Source of the DNA: Palauibacter sp022826685
Lineage (GTDB): Bacteria; Gemmatimonadota; Gemmatimonadetes; Palauibacterales; Palauibacteraceae
Assembly: GCF_965221685.1 (NCBI RefSeq)
Contig: NZ_OZ244907.1
Reading direction: 5' to 3' (one strand)
Length of the DNA: 64,000 bases
Made by a program: the position numbers and the translations under genes. Numbering within the stretch: position 1 is the stretch's first letter; the number at the start of each line of letters is the position of its first letter. This document shows, piece after piece, positions 8,365 through 15,682 of the stretch. A model generated the notes under the pieces. The model saw only the letters and a list, made by a program, of their open reading frames with translations, did no database searches and was not told where the DNA came from.

Positions 8365-8509
8365 TGCTCGCGTCACGAGCTTTTTCGTCGTGACGGACCG
8401 GCTGTCCGGGGCGGTATTGGTGGAGCGCGCGCGCCACCTGCTCCGGCGTCGCGTCCCCGTAGTTGGCCCGGTAGATGATCTTCTTCGGCTTCTTCTGCTT
8501 CTCCGTCAT
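8348..8509 (-). CDS. 53-residue passenger protein ending inside the terminal repeat
   Basis: An open frame of 53 residues, MTEKQKKPKKIIYRANYGDA and onward, basic at the N-terminus with a Gln/Arg-rich tail (TPEQVARALHQYRPGQ). GGAGG lies seven bases before the ATG at 8509. The stop codon at 8348-8350 lies within the left inverted repeat, so the last residues are encoded by transposon-end DNA. It follows the 63-residue gene on the same strand with ten bases between, indicating one transcript. The short helical N-terminal unit (ATPEQVARAL) looks like a designed protein rather than noise. Function unknown; it could be an accessory to transposition. Confidence 0.5.
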   Translation of the reverse strand: MTEKQKKPKKIIYRANYGDATPEQVARALHQYRPGQPVRHDEKARDASTRSQA

Positions 8510-8519
8510 CGGTCGCCTC

Positions 8520-8711
8520 CTACCCGGCTCCGACAGCCGGGAATCTCGGGTCGATCACTCCTGCGAGTTCGGCGCGGAGGCTGAGCACGTCGCGGTGTAC
8601 CGCCCGGATCTGCGCGCCGAGATCGCGGCGGACGCGGGCGACATCCCCCTCCAGCGTGGCTTCCAGTTGGTCGAGGCGTTCGAGGATCTGGCGCATCTGC
8701 TCGTCGCTCAC
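8520..8711 (-). CDS. 63-residue coiled-coil passenger protein
   Basis: A 63-residue protein (GTG start at 8711 with GGAGG upstream) made almost wholly of heptad-like helix: MSDEQMRQILERLDQLEATL then DVARVRRDLGAQIRAVHRDVL. It should form a coiled-coil oligomer. It shares its style with the short helical gene near the other end of the element (10214-10441), and both may be accessory subunits. No family is recognised. Confidence 0.45.
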   Translation of the reverse strand: MSDEQMRQILERLDQLEATLEGDVARVRRDLGAQIRAVHRDVLSLRAELAGVIDPRFPAVGAG

Positions 8712-9090
8712 CGGCCCCTCCGCTTTGAAAGGAGTTTCAAAAAAGTCTAGACATCCGTGGAGGATATGTCTAGTCTTCGCCCGTTACCGACTCCGCAGGG
8801 GTCCAGACGCGATTCAGCGTCGGGTCGCCTGCTCGAATACAAGAGCCCACACCAGATGTACGGCACAAGGCGTCCGGGTAGCTCCCGGCGTCTCGGGCGA
8901 ATAGGCAGGACTTCCCGCAATCCCTTGCGTGGTCGGTAACGACGGCCCGACCACATCCGCCAAGGGAGGACTCGCCGCCAATGCCGTACGGCACCCGTCC
9001 CGTCGCGCCCCTTGAACTCCGCCGCGTTCGTCCCCGAAGCTTCGCCACATCGCAGCACCCCCCGATACTCCCGCACGAAAGGAGAGCCCA
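8712..9090. other. non-coding region inside transposon with two hairpins
   Basis: About 380 bases between divergent passenger genes. It holds an inverted repeat CTAGACAT/ATGTCTAG (8747-8754 and 8766-8773) close to the leftward start, suited to an operator. It also holds a perfect 8-bp hairpin GTGGTCGG/CCGACCAC (8929-8954, ten-base loop) in the leader of the metallopeptidase gene. I see no convincing coding frame; longer open frames here are antisense or random. Confidence 0.5.
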
Positions 9091-10095
9091 ATGCGAAGGC
9101 TCGTCCTCGCCGCGTCCGCCCTCGTACTCGCCGCCTGCGGCGATGACGCCCCCCTCCTGTCCACCGCGCCGGATCCGGCCCCGGCCCTGTCACGGGCCGT
9201 AGCCGGTCCGCTCGATGCCAAGACCGGCTACGACATCAAGACGTGGGGCTACTTCCCGAACGACTCGTCGGAGTTCACCGACCCGCAGTGGCGGGAGATA
9301 TTCCGCGCTGCCGAGCGCTGGGAGGAGGTGCTCGCCCCATCGGACCCGTGGGCGCTGGAGGCCGGGACGCTCTACTGCCCCGGCGTCGCCGGCACAACGG
9401 CGCGCGTCAACGCGGAGATCGACGACATCATCATCCTGTTCCGGGTGGTGCGGATCGATGGCGAGGGCGGGACGCTCGCGCAGGCCGCCCCGTGCGTCGT
9501 CAGGACCAAGGGGATCCTCGCCCCGTTCGGACCCGCCACGCTCGAGTTCATGCCCGTCTACGGCATCGTGCAGGTTGACGAGGCGGACCTCCCGGCGCTG
9601 ACCCGCGACCGGACGCTGGGCGACGTGCTCACGCACGAGATCGGACACGCCCTCGGGTTCGCATCCCAGGCGTGGGAGATCCTCGATCTCGTCCGCGACG
9701 CCCGGCCCGCAGGGTCGGCGATGTACTACGACACGTACTACGTCGGGGATCGTGCGATGGAGGCGTTCGACGAGATCGCCGACGGCTACGATGGCAACAT
9801 CGTTCCGGTCGACAACGTGGGCTTCTCGTTCACGGCCCACTGGCGGGAGAGCGTCATGGGCGACGAGATCATGTCGCCGTCGATCCGGGGCGGCACCGCC
9901 CTCAGCCTCGTCACGGCGAACGCCTTCGCCGATCTCGGCTACACGATCAACCCCCGCGCCGTCGACAGGTACAAGCTGCCGGATCAGAGTGCCGCCGACG
10001 TCGGGGCCGATCACGGCGGACACGACCACGACGATGTCCTCGACGTGCCGGTGATGATGATCGCCCGGGACGGGAAGATCATCCCGCCGAGGTAG
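9091..10095 (+). CDS. leishmanolysin-like metallopeptidase lipoprotein (transposon cargo)
   Basis: A 334-residue protein with a lipoprotein signal (VLAASALVLAAC, lipidated Cys16), so it is exported and membrane-anchored outside the cytoplasm. The zinc motif HEIGHALGF (H182, E183, H186) is followed 64 residues later by a third histidine, H250, in TAHWRESVMGDEIMSP, with a Met-turn at M261. The distance and the AHW...GDE-M pattern fit the M8 (leishmanolysin) group rather than short matrixins. Near the C-terminus is a His-rich stretch DHGGHDHDD that could bind metal. An AAAGGAGAG ribosome site precedes the ATG. Its position inside the IS1595 element means it travels as cargo; its substrate is unknown. 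Confidence 0.82.
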   Translation: MRRLVLAASALVLAACGDDAPLLSTAPDPAPALSRAVAGPLDAKTGYDIKTWGYFPNDSSEFTDPQWREIFRAAERWEEVLAPSDPWALEAGTLYCPGVAGTTARVNAEIDDIIILFRVVRIDGEGGTLAQAAPCVVRTKGILAPFGPATLEFMPVYGIVQVDEADLPALTRDRTLGDVLTHEIGHALGFASQAWEILDLVRDARPAGSAMYYDTYYVGDRAMEAFDEIADGYDGNIVPVDNVGFSFTAHWRESVMGDEIMSPSIRGGTALSLVTANAFADLGYTINPRAVDRYKLPDQSAADVGADHGGHDHDDVLDVPVMMIARDGKIIPPR

Positions 10096-10134
10096 CCCGC
10101 TCCCGCCTCGCCAACTACCCTACAGGAACGGAGA

Positions 10135-10163
10135 AGCCCCCGGATCACGAGGACCCGGGGGCT
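10135..10163 (+). terminator. hairpin after metallopeptidase gene
   Basis: A perfect 9-bp stem, AGCCCCCGG (10135-10143) and CCGGGGGCT (10155-10163), lies 40 bases after the stop. There is no T-run after it, so it may be a weak or rho-assisted terminator or an mRNA-stabilising hairpin. Confidence 0.45.
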
Positions 10164-10213
10164 CACGAACCCCGCCCGAGCGATCAACTCGGGTGAACAG
10201 CCGAGGTGCATCT

Positions 10214-10441
10214 ATGAGTATAACCACCGCCTACCGGCGGCAAGTCCGCCCCGTCATGCCGTCCCGGTTCCCGCCCCGCCACAATCCGATGACGGATCGT
10301 CCGGACAAGATCGAGGCCGAGCTACGCGACCTGCGCCGCACGATCGAGGAGGAGCGGGACAGCCGCCGTGACATGGAGGCGGCGCTGCGGATGGTCGTGG
10401 CGGCGCTCGGGGCGCTACCGGAGCCGTGGGGCGACTGCTAG
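10214..10441 (+). CDS. 75-residue passenger protein with coiled coil
   Basis: Begins MSITTAYRRQVRPVMPSRFP; the second half (DKIEAELRDLRRTIEEERDSRRDMEAALRMVV) is a strong coiled coil. AGGTG sits just before the ATG at 10214; a GTG at 10193 would add seven residues. The gene overlaps the end of the transposase gene by four bases in convergent orientation. Composition is like the other small passenger genes. Function not recognised. Confidence 0.4.
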   Translation: MSITTAYRRQVRPVMPSRFPPRHNPMTDRPDKIEAELRDLRRTIEEERDSRRDMEAALRMVVAALGALPEPWGDC

Positions 10442-11382
10442 GCGATCAGGTCCCGGTACATGAGCCGCTTCCCGACCATGCGGGCGACGACGTGCCGCAT
10501 CTGTTCGAGCGTGTCCGCGCCCCGGATGTTGTGCCGTCCGGCGAACTCGTCGACGTACCGCTGGAGGTGCTTGGCCGAGAAGTGATGGAAGGTGCCTTTG
10601 TGCGCCCGCTTCAGCATGGCCCAGAAGCTCTCGATCCCGTTCGTGTGCGCCTGCTCGCGGACGTACTCGGCGACGGAGTGCTTGACCGTCTCGTGCTCGT
10701 AGCGGCCTTCGAGACCGCTGTAGCCGCCGTGGTCGTCCGTGTAGACCGTCGCCCCGTCCTCGGCATGGGCTTCGACGATCCCGGCCAGCGTGGAGCCGTC
10801 GACGCTGTGTACGACGTGCGCCGCGACCTTGCCGGACTTCCGGTCCTTCACGCCGACGACCGGCGTCTTGCCGACCGGGCCGCGGCCGGCGTTGAGCTTC
10901 TTGCGGGCGTGCTTGTTCTTCTCCAGCCCGCCGACGTAGGTCTCGTCCACCTCGACCGGCCCGCCGAAGATCTGCGGCCCGACGTGCGCGAACGCCTCCC
11001 GGATCCGCTGCTGCATGAACCACGCGGTTTTCTGCGTCACCCGCAGGTCTCGGTGGAGCTTCATGCTGGAGACGCCCTTCAGGCTCGTCAGGTCGAGGTA
11101 GATCGCGTAGACCCACTTCCGCACGGCGAGCGGGGACGCGGCCATGAGCGTTCCGGTCTTGACGCTGAAGTACCGCTTGCAGTCCCGGCAGCGGTAGGGC
11201 ATCGGGCGGCCTGTCTTGACCCGGTAGGTGTCCACCGATCCGCAATGCCCGCAGCACCGGCCGCCGCTCCAGACCACGCCCTCGAACCAGTCAACCGCCG
11301 CTTCCTCGTTCGGAAACATCTCCGCCAGTTCGAGGAGGCTGATCCCGTCTCTGTCGCTCCTGCCCGGTCCGCTGAAAGCCAT
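10438..11382 (-). CDS. IS1595-family transposase
   Basis: A 314-residue transposase, full length for the family. An N-terminal zinc ribbon (C44-x2-C47 and C65-x2-C68, in CCGHCGS and YRCRDCKRYF) precedes the DDE catalytic core: D146 in VEVDETYVGG, D216/D217 in YTDDHGGY, and E251 in NGIESFWAMLKR. It cuts and joins the element's inverted repeats through a metal-dependent RNase H fold. It reads leftward from the right end, with the start about 60 bases inside the right repeat. The frame is intact, so the element may still be active. Confidence 0.93.
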   Translation of the reverse strand: MAFSGPGRSDRDGISLLELAEMFPNEEAAVDWFEGVVWSGGRCCGHCGSVDTYRVKTGRPMPYRCRDCKRYFSVKTGTLMAASPLAVRKWVYAIYLDLTSLKGVSSMKLHRDLRVTQKTAWFMQQRIREAFAHVGPQIFGGPVEVDETYVGGLEKNKHARKKLNAGRGPVGKTPVVGVKDRKSGKVAAHVVHSVDGSTLAGIVEAHAEDGATVYTDDHGGYSGLEGRYEHETVKHSVAEYVREQAHTNGIESFWAMLKRAHKGTFHHFSAKHLQRYVDEFAGRHNIRGADTLEQMRHVVARMVGKRLMYRDLIA

Positions 11383-11439
11383 GCCGCAACTCCATTCGTG
11401 GCCGTCTCTTATCGTACCCTGAAGTTACCACGAATTGCG

Positions 11440-11468
11440 CCCGAAGTCAAGCCTAGTATATAATTCCC
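11440..11468 (-). repeat. right terminal inverted repeat of IS1595 element
   Basis: Twenty-nine bases, perfect reverse complement of 8336-8364, followed by the target duplication TATTTTTT at 11469-11476. Confidence 0.92.
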
Positions 11469-11526
11469 TATTTTTTACCCGCCGCGGTTGAAGGACCAGC
11501 TCCAACCATGCGTGCGGTCGGTAACG

Positions 11527-11590
11527 CAGGGTTGCCGGGGGCGAGCGGGCGGGTTCGGTTGGGGGCCACCCACCCAAATTGGGGGGGCAG
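11527..11590 (+). repeat. leader element, copy A
   Basis: A 64-base G-rich stretch from CAGGGTTGC to GGGGGGGCAG that recurs, with one indel and scattered changes, at 14606-14670. Both copies share the blocks CAGGGTTGC, GGCGGGTTC, GTTGGGG(G)GCCACCCA and GGGGGGCAG in the same order and strand. Each lies shortly before a start codon (32 bases here, 43 in the other). It could be a structured RNA leader or a small dispersed repeat; neither is shown. Confidence 0.6.
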
Positions 11591-11621
11591 ACTCTTCTTA
11601 CGGATTTCTCGACGGACGGTG

Positions 11622-13097
11622 ATGAGACAGGACACAGCGGCGGACACGACCTCCAATCCGGCGGTCTCCAACGGCCTTGAGATGCCGCACGAGGCCATGC
11701 TCGAGCTGGCCCGGGAGGCGGCGGAAATCCTTGTGCGGCGCCGGGAGGAGCTGGCCGGAGAGGACGCCTGGGACGGCGAGTTCCGCGATGCGCTCGAAGA
11801 GCGGCTCATGCGGGATCCGCCGGAAGACGGGCAGCCGGCGACCGAGGTCATGGAGCGGGCCGTTCGCGACGTGCTGTCGCTGGCGGTGCGCCTCGATCAT
11901 CCCCGCTGCTTCGGCTTCGTCCCGTCCTCTCCCACCTGGCCCGGGGTCATCGCGGACTTTCTGGCCGCCGGGTACAACGTCAACGCGTGCAATTGGCTGA
12001 CGGCGAGCGGAGCCAGCCATCTCGAGTGCATCGTCATCGAGTGGTTCCGGGGCTGGCTCGGGATGCCGGAGACGGCGGGCGGCGTGCTCACGAGCGGCGG
12101 GTCCGCCGCCAGTGTGGACGCACTCGTCGCGGCGCGGGAGGCCGCGGGCTACCCGGAGCGCGCCGCCGTGTACATGAGCGACCAGACCCACCCCGCACAG
12201 TACAGGGCCGCGAAGATCTCCGGCATCCACCCGGATCGCGCCCGCATCGTGCCGAGCGACGACCGCTCCCGCATTGATCTCGACGCACTCGCACGCATGG
12301 TGGCGGAGGACCGCGCCGCCGGGCTGAACCCCATCGCCGTATGCGCGAACGCGGGCGCCACCGCGACCGGCGCCATCGATCCGCTGCCGGAACTGGCCGA
12401 TTTCTGCGCGGCGGAGGGCATCTGGTTCCACGTGGACGCCGCGTACGGGGGGTTCGCGGCCGTGACCGGACGCGGGAAGAAGCTCCTGAGCGGCATCGAG
12501 CGGGCGGATTCCGTCGGGCTCGACGCGCACAAGTGGTTCTTCCAGCCCTACGAAGTCGGCTGCCTGCTCGTGCGGGACGTGTCGACGCTAGAGGAGCCGT
12601 TCGAGATCCGACCCACCTTCCTCCAGGACTCCCTGTGGGGGTCGGGGCACCCGAACATGGTCGACCGGGGACTGCAGATGAGCCGCTCCGCCCGCGCGCT
12701 CAAGATCTGGATGTCCGTACACACGTTCGGGATGGCCGCGTTCCGGGAGAGCATCTCGCAGGGGATGGACTCCGCGGCCCGCGCCGAGGCGTACATCGAC
12801 GCGAGTCCGGTGCTCGAGTGCCTCAGCCCGGCGACCCTGAGCATCGTCTGCTTCCGGGTGAATCCCGCCGGCGGGGAGACCGGCGTGGACATTGCCGAGG
12901 AAGCCCTGGACGAACTGAACCGCGAGGTGCTCGCCCGCCTGTTCTGGGAGGACCCCGCGTTCGTCTCCTCGGCCGTCGTGTCCGGCAAGTTCGCCCTCAG
13001 GCTGTGCATCGTGAACTACAACACGACCTGGAACGACGTGAGAGAGGTGCTCGAGGCCGCCGAACGCTTCGGCCGGAAGGCCCTCGGGCAGCTGTAG
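11622..13097 (+). CDS. PLP-dependent group II amino-acid decarboxylase
   Basis: A 491-residue enzyme of the aromatic-L-amino-acid decarboxylase type. The N-terminal part NWLTASGASHLECIVIEWF, the central LTSGGSAASVDAL, the VDAAYGG aspartate loop and the PLP lysine K304 in DAHKWFFQP define the fold. The reaction is removal of the alpha-carboxyl group from an amino acid (typically Tyr, Trp, DOPA or Glu) to give an amine; the substrate cannot be read from the sequence. The ATG at 11622 begins the homologous region; an upstream ATG at 11508 would read through the leader repeat and is rejected. The IS1595 element inserted about 150 bases upstream may have changed its promoter. Confidence 0.88.
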   Translation: MRQDTAADTTSNPAVSNGLEMPHEAMLELAREAAEILVRRREELAGEDAWDGEFRDALEERLMRDPPEDGQPATEVMERAVRDVLSLAVRLDHPRCFGFVPSSPTWPGVIADFLAAGYNVNACNWLTASGASHLECIVIEWFRGWLGMPETAGGVLTSGGSAASVDALVAAREAAGYPERAAVYMSDQTHPAQYRAAKISGIHPDRARIVPSDDRSRIDLDALARMVAEDRAAGLNPIAVCANAGATATGAIDPLPELADFCAAEGIWFHVDAAYGGFAAVTGRGKKLLSGIERADSVGLDAHKWFFQPYEVGCLLVRDVSTLEEPFEIRPTFLQDSLWGSGHPNMVDRGLQMSRSARALKIWMSVHTFGMAAFRESISQGMDSAARAEAYIDASPVLECLSPATLSIVCFRVNPAGGETGVDIAEEALDELNREVLARLFWEDPAFVSSAVVSGKFALRLCIVNYNTTWNDVREVLEAAERFGRKALGQL

Positions 13098-13100
13098 CGC

Positions 13101-14117
13101 TCACTGCGGGCCGGGCTCGCGGACCGGGCGCGGGCCGGTCGGAGCGAGTCGGACCACGCGCGTTTCGGTGAGCGATTCGTTTTCATGCAACGGCGTTTCG
13201 CCCTTCTGCGCGCCGATCTCCGACACGCTCGAGAGCTTCGTGAATTTCTCCGCGCCGGACACGGCCTCGGCGTCCCCGCCGTAGTAGTCGAACCAGGGCA
13301 GGCCGGCGCTGGCGTACTGCTTCGCCGTGGGCGGATCCGTCGGGGGCTTCTCGCCCGTCATCGCCATCCACTGCGCGGAATTGGCGATGGTGACGAAGCA
13401 CCGGCTCGCGTGGCGCTGGTCCCAGGCGTCGAGGCCGTAGGGATCGTCGTAGATCTCCTGCCGCATGAGGCCTCCCGGGGCGAGTCCCATGTCCGGGCTC
13501 TGGACCCGCGGTGGCGCATGAAGCACCTGGGCTCTGGAGCGGCGCCTGGCCCTGTGCTTGGCGAGAATCGCTTCGTAGCGCTCCGCCTTCATCGGGTAGG
13601 CGACGATCTGGACGCCGCCATGTTCCGCGACGCCGGTGATTTGTTCCTCGACGGTGTAGCCCTCGCCGAGGGGCATGGCGATGAACTGGCGGATCACGCC
13701 CTTCTCCACGCAGTAGCCATCGATCCAGGGCTGCTCGGGTAGCACGACGTAGTCCTGCGGATCCTGGTTGAGGTGGTTCGTCCAGCCTTCCCCGCTGACG
13801 GCGCACACCTTCCCCGTCGCGATCTTCACGGCGAAGGGGTACTCAGGATAGCTGAAGTCGGAATCGAAGCTGATCCACATCGCCTCCGCCTGGTGCATCG
13901 GCATGAGGACGCCCCCGCGGCGAAGCCACTCGGCGGGCAGGCGGGACTTGTAGTCGTCCACGTGCCGCAGGGGGAAGTTGCCCAGGCCGGGCGGGAGGGG
14001 ATACGGCGTGTCGTCATCCGGGATGCGCAGCGTGCGCTGAAACGAGACGGAACACTCCGCGCGCTCGTGAACGTCGGGGAACCGGAAGTGCAGGCGGTCG
14101 TTTTCCAGGGTGATCAT
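13101..14117 (-). CDS. conserved hypothetical protein
   Basis: A 338-residue soluble protein without signal or membrane segment. It begins MITLENDRLHFRFPDVHERA and has a long, evenly conserved-looking body with aromatic patches (SYPEYPFAVKIATGKVCAVSGEGW, GLMRQEIYDDPYGLDAWDQR, GLPWFDYYGGD). The DPYGLDAWD and integral-looking MPLGEGYTVEEQ segments appear in a family of uncharacterised bacterial proteins I cannot name with confidence. It ends three bases from the decarboxylase stop in convergent orientation. Downstream of the XRE regulator on the same strand with 85 bases between, so it may be under that regulator. Function unknown. Confidence 0.65.
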   Translation of the reverse strand: MITLENDRLHFRFPDVHERAECSVSFQRTLRIPDDDTPYPLPPGLGNFPLRHVDDYKSRLPAEWLRRGGVLMPMHQAEAMWISFDSDFSYPEYPFAVKIATGKVCAVSGEGWTNHLNQDPQDYVVLPEQPWIDGYCVEKGVIRQFIAMPLGEGYTVEEQITGVAEHGGVQIVAYPMKAERYEAILAKHRARRRSRAQVLHAPPRVQSPDMGLAPGGLMRQEIYDDPYGLDAWDQRHASRCFVTIANSAQWMAMTGEKPPTDPPTAKQYASAGLPWFDYYGGDAEAVSGAEKFTKLSSVSEIGAQKGETPLHENESLTETRVVRLAPTGPRPVREPGPQ

Positions 14118-14202
14118 TTCTCGTTGCTCCTCGTGTCTCTCGTCATCGTTGCCCGTCCCCGTCGCCCGCCACCCGTTACCATTCCCCCGCTACCCGTCCC
14201 CG

Positions 14203-14556
14203 TTACCAGTCCCCGTCCCGCACCTCGCGCACGACGCGGAGAATCGCGTCGTCCGGCGCCTCCCTGAGCTGCCGGATCAGGTCCGCGAACAACTCCGGCC
14301 GCTTGCGGATGATCTCCTGGAGGTCGCTGGAGACCTTCCCCGCCAGCGCGAGAAGCCAGTCCCGGTCGACGCCGAGTTCCTCCGCCAGCCGGACCGTCGT
14401 CGCCTCCGAGGGCGGCGCCACGTCGCCCCGCTCGATCTTGCTCAGGTACGCGGGCTCGATCCCGACGCGCCCGGCCACCTGCCGGAGCGAGAAGCGCGCG
14501 TCCTCCTGCCGAAGCCGCTCCCGGAGTTTTCGAACCGTGCGCCCGAATTGTGTCAT
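14203..14556 (-). CDS. XRE-family helix-turn-helix regulator
   Basis: A 117-residue protein. Residues 8-65 form an XRE/Cro-type HTH: RKLRERLRQEDARFSLRQVA, then GRVGIEPAYLSKIERGDVAPPS with the typical recognition-helix tail SKIERG. The C-terminal 45 residues are helical (LAGKVSSDLQEIIRKRPELF) and resemble the short dimerisation tails of antitoxin-like or phage-repressor-like regulators. The operator candidate abuts its start codon, as expected of an autoregulator. It probably controls itself and perhaps the divergent lipoprotein pair or the downstream hypothetical gene. Confidence 0.85.
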   Translation of the reverse strand: MTQFGRTVRKLRERLRQEDARFSLRQVAGRVGIEPAYLSKIERGDVAPPSEATTVRLAEELGVDRDWLLALAGKVSSDLQEIIRKRPELFADLIRQLREAPDDAILRVVREVRDGDW

Positions 14557-14575
14557 GTGTCGTATATACTACACA
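14556..14575. promoter_or_regulatory. palindromic operator abutting XRE start
   Basis: TGTGTCGTATATACTACACA is a palindrome with a single mismatched pair, and its first base belongs to the start codon of the XRE gene. A bound repressor would occlude both translation start and promoter. The AT-rich core GTATATAC can also serve as the -10 region. Confidence 0.65.
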
Positions 14576-14605
14576 CTTATATCGTTGTCAACGGGGAAAA
14601 CGACA

Positions 14606-14670
14606 CAGGGTTGCAGGCGACGCGCCGGCGGGTTCCCGTTGGGGGGCCACCCAGCGACGTAGGGGGGCAG
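14606..14670 (+). repeat. leader element, copy B
   Basis: Second copy of the element at 11527-11590, ending 43 bases before the first lipoprotein gene. It is followed by a perfect double 9-mer, CGCTTTTGA twice, immediately upstream of a GAGGAGG ribosome site. Confidence 0.6.
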
Positions 14671-14712
14671 GTCCAACGGGCAAACGCTTTTGACGCTTTT
14701 GAGGAGGATCCG

Positions 14713-15123
14713 ATGCGGCGTATCTGTGGTGTGGTTGGTTCGGTGCTTCTTCTGAGCGGGTGTTCGCTGGCCTTCGTCGACGGGCCGCCGCCGGGCGACG
14801 GGCCGTTGCCGCGCGGAACGTGTTCAACGTCGGCCGTGGCGCCCGTGCTCGATGCGTCCGGAGCCGCGATGTGGGGCCTGACGGGCGGGTTGGCTCTGGC
14901 GGACGCGTTGAACGATGAGCCCGACCCGCCCAACAGTATCTTCACCAATGAGTCGGGCGGCGTTGTCAGTCTGCTCATCGCCGGCGCGTACGCGTACTCG
15001 GCGGTCCGCGGATTCCAGGCGACGAGCGAGTGCCGCGAACGCCAGTCGATGAGCGAACAGGCGATCGCCGACTACCTCCGCAGCGTCCGCCTCCCGGCCC
15101 TCGGCACTCCAGACGCGAAATGA
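14713..15123 (+). CDS. small lipoprotein, first of tandem pair
   Basis: A 136-residue lipoprotein: signal MRRICGVVGSVLLLSGC with lipidated Cys17, followed by GPPPGDGPLPRGTCSTSAVAPVLDASGA, a hydrophobic segment (AAMWGLTGGLALADAL), a second one (SLLIAGAYAYSAVRGF) and a conserved tail SEQAIADYLRSVRLPAL. The two hydrophobic stretches could be transmembrane or buried helices. A strong GAGGAGG ribosome site is present. A near-identical gene follows seven bases later. No family is recognised. Confidence 0.65.
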   Translation: MRRICGVVGSVLLLSGCSLAFVDGPPPGDGPLPRGTCSTSAVAPVLDASGAAMWGLTGGLALADALNDEPDPPNSIFTNESGGVVSLLIAGAYAYSAVRGFQATSECRERQSMSEQAIADYLRSVRLPALGTPDAK

Positions 15124-15130
15124 GGATCCC

Positions 15131-15586
15131 ATGAGGCGAATCTGCGGGGTATTCGGTTCCGTGCTTTTCCTGAGCGGGTGTTCGCTTGCCTTCATCAACG
15201 GGCCGCCGCCGGGCGACGGGCCGTTGCCGCGCGGAACGTGTTCGACATCGGCCCTGGCGCCCGTGCTCGACGCGTCCGGCGCGGCGTTTTGGGGCTTCAT
15301 GAGCGGGTGGATCCTCGTAGATGTGGTGAACGACGAGCCCCAACCGGCCAACTCGTACGTCACCAATGAGGCAGCCACCGTGATGAGTCTGCTCATCACC
15401 GGCGCGTACACCTATTCCGCGGTCCGCGGATTCAAGTCGACGAGCGAGTGCCGCAGACGTCAGTCGATGAGCGAACAGGCGATCGCCGACTACCTCCGCA
15501 GCGTCCGCCTCCCGGCCCTCGTCGATCCGCCGGCGAGCGAAGGGTCCGCGGCAGGTCTGGACATGCACAAGGCCCGGCGACGCTGA
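15131..15586 (+). CDS. small lipoprotein, second of tandem pair
   Basis: A 151-residue paralogue of the gene just upstream. The signal (MRRICGVFGSVLFLSGC), the proline-rich block, both hydrophobic segments and the tail SMSEQAIADYLRSVRLPAL are almost unchanged, while the regions between differ more (FWGFMSGWILVDVVNDE). It is 15 residues longer at the C-terminus. Tandem duplication followed by divergence is clear. The start is placed at the ATG seven bases after the first stop, with GAGG near the stop of the upstream gene. Confidence 0.65.
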   Translation: MRRICGVFGSVLFLSGCSLAFINGPPPGDGPLPRGTCSTSALAPVLDASGAAFWGFMSGWILVDVVNDEPQPANSYVTNEAATVMSLLITGAYTYSAVRGFKSTSECRRRQSMSEQAIADYLRSVRLPALVDPPASEGSAAGLDMHKARRR

Positions 15587-15610
15587 GCATCACGTGCAGT
15601 CTCGCCGGGC
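15572..15610 (+). terminator. terminator-like hairpin after lipoprotein pair
   Basis: A perfect 9-bp stem, GCCCGGCGA (15572-15580) and TCGCCGGGC (15602-15610), spans the stop codon of the second lipoprotein gene and is followed by TTCGTTAGTTT. The tail is only moderately T-rich. Confidence 0.5.
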
Positions 15611-15682
15611 TTCGTTAGTTTCCGGTAGCACTGGCCCGACGGCCTCGACCGTCGGCACCGATAGCCCCCGACCCGCGAGGCG

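Larger units (their letters stand above)
8336..11468. mobile_element. IS1595-family transposon with passenger genes, complete
   Basis: A 3133-bp element bounded by 29-bp perfect terminal inverted repeats (8336-8364 and 11440-11468, outer end GGGAATTATATACTAGGCTT) and by identical 8-bp flanks TATTTTTT (8328-8335 and 11469-11476). Eight-base target duplications are the known habit of the IS1595 family, and the element contains a full-length IS1595-type transposase at 10438-11382. It also holds a two-gene leftward unit, a metallopeptidase lipoprotein and one more small gene. Both ends and the duplication are intact, so the insertion is recent. IS1595 elements with passenger genes are known; this cargo I do not recognise. 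Confidence 0.92.
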
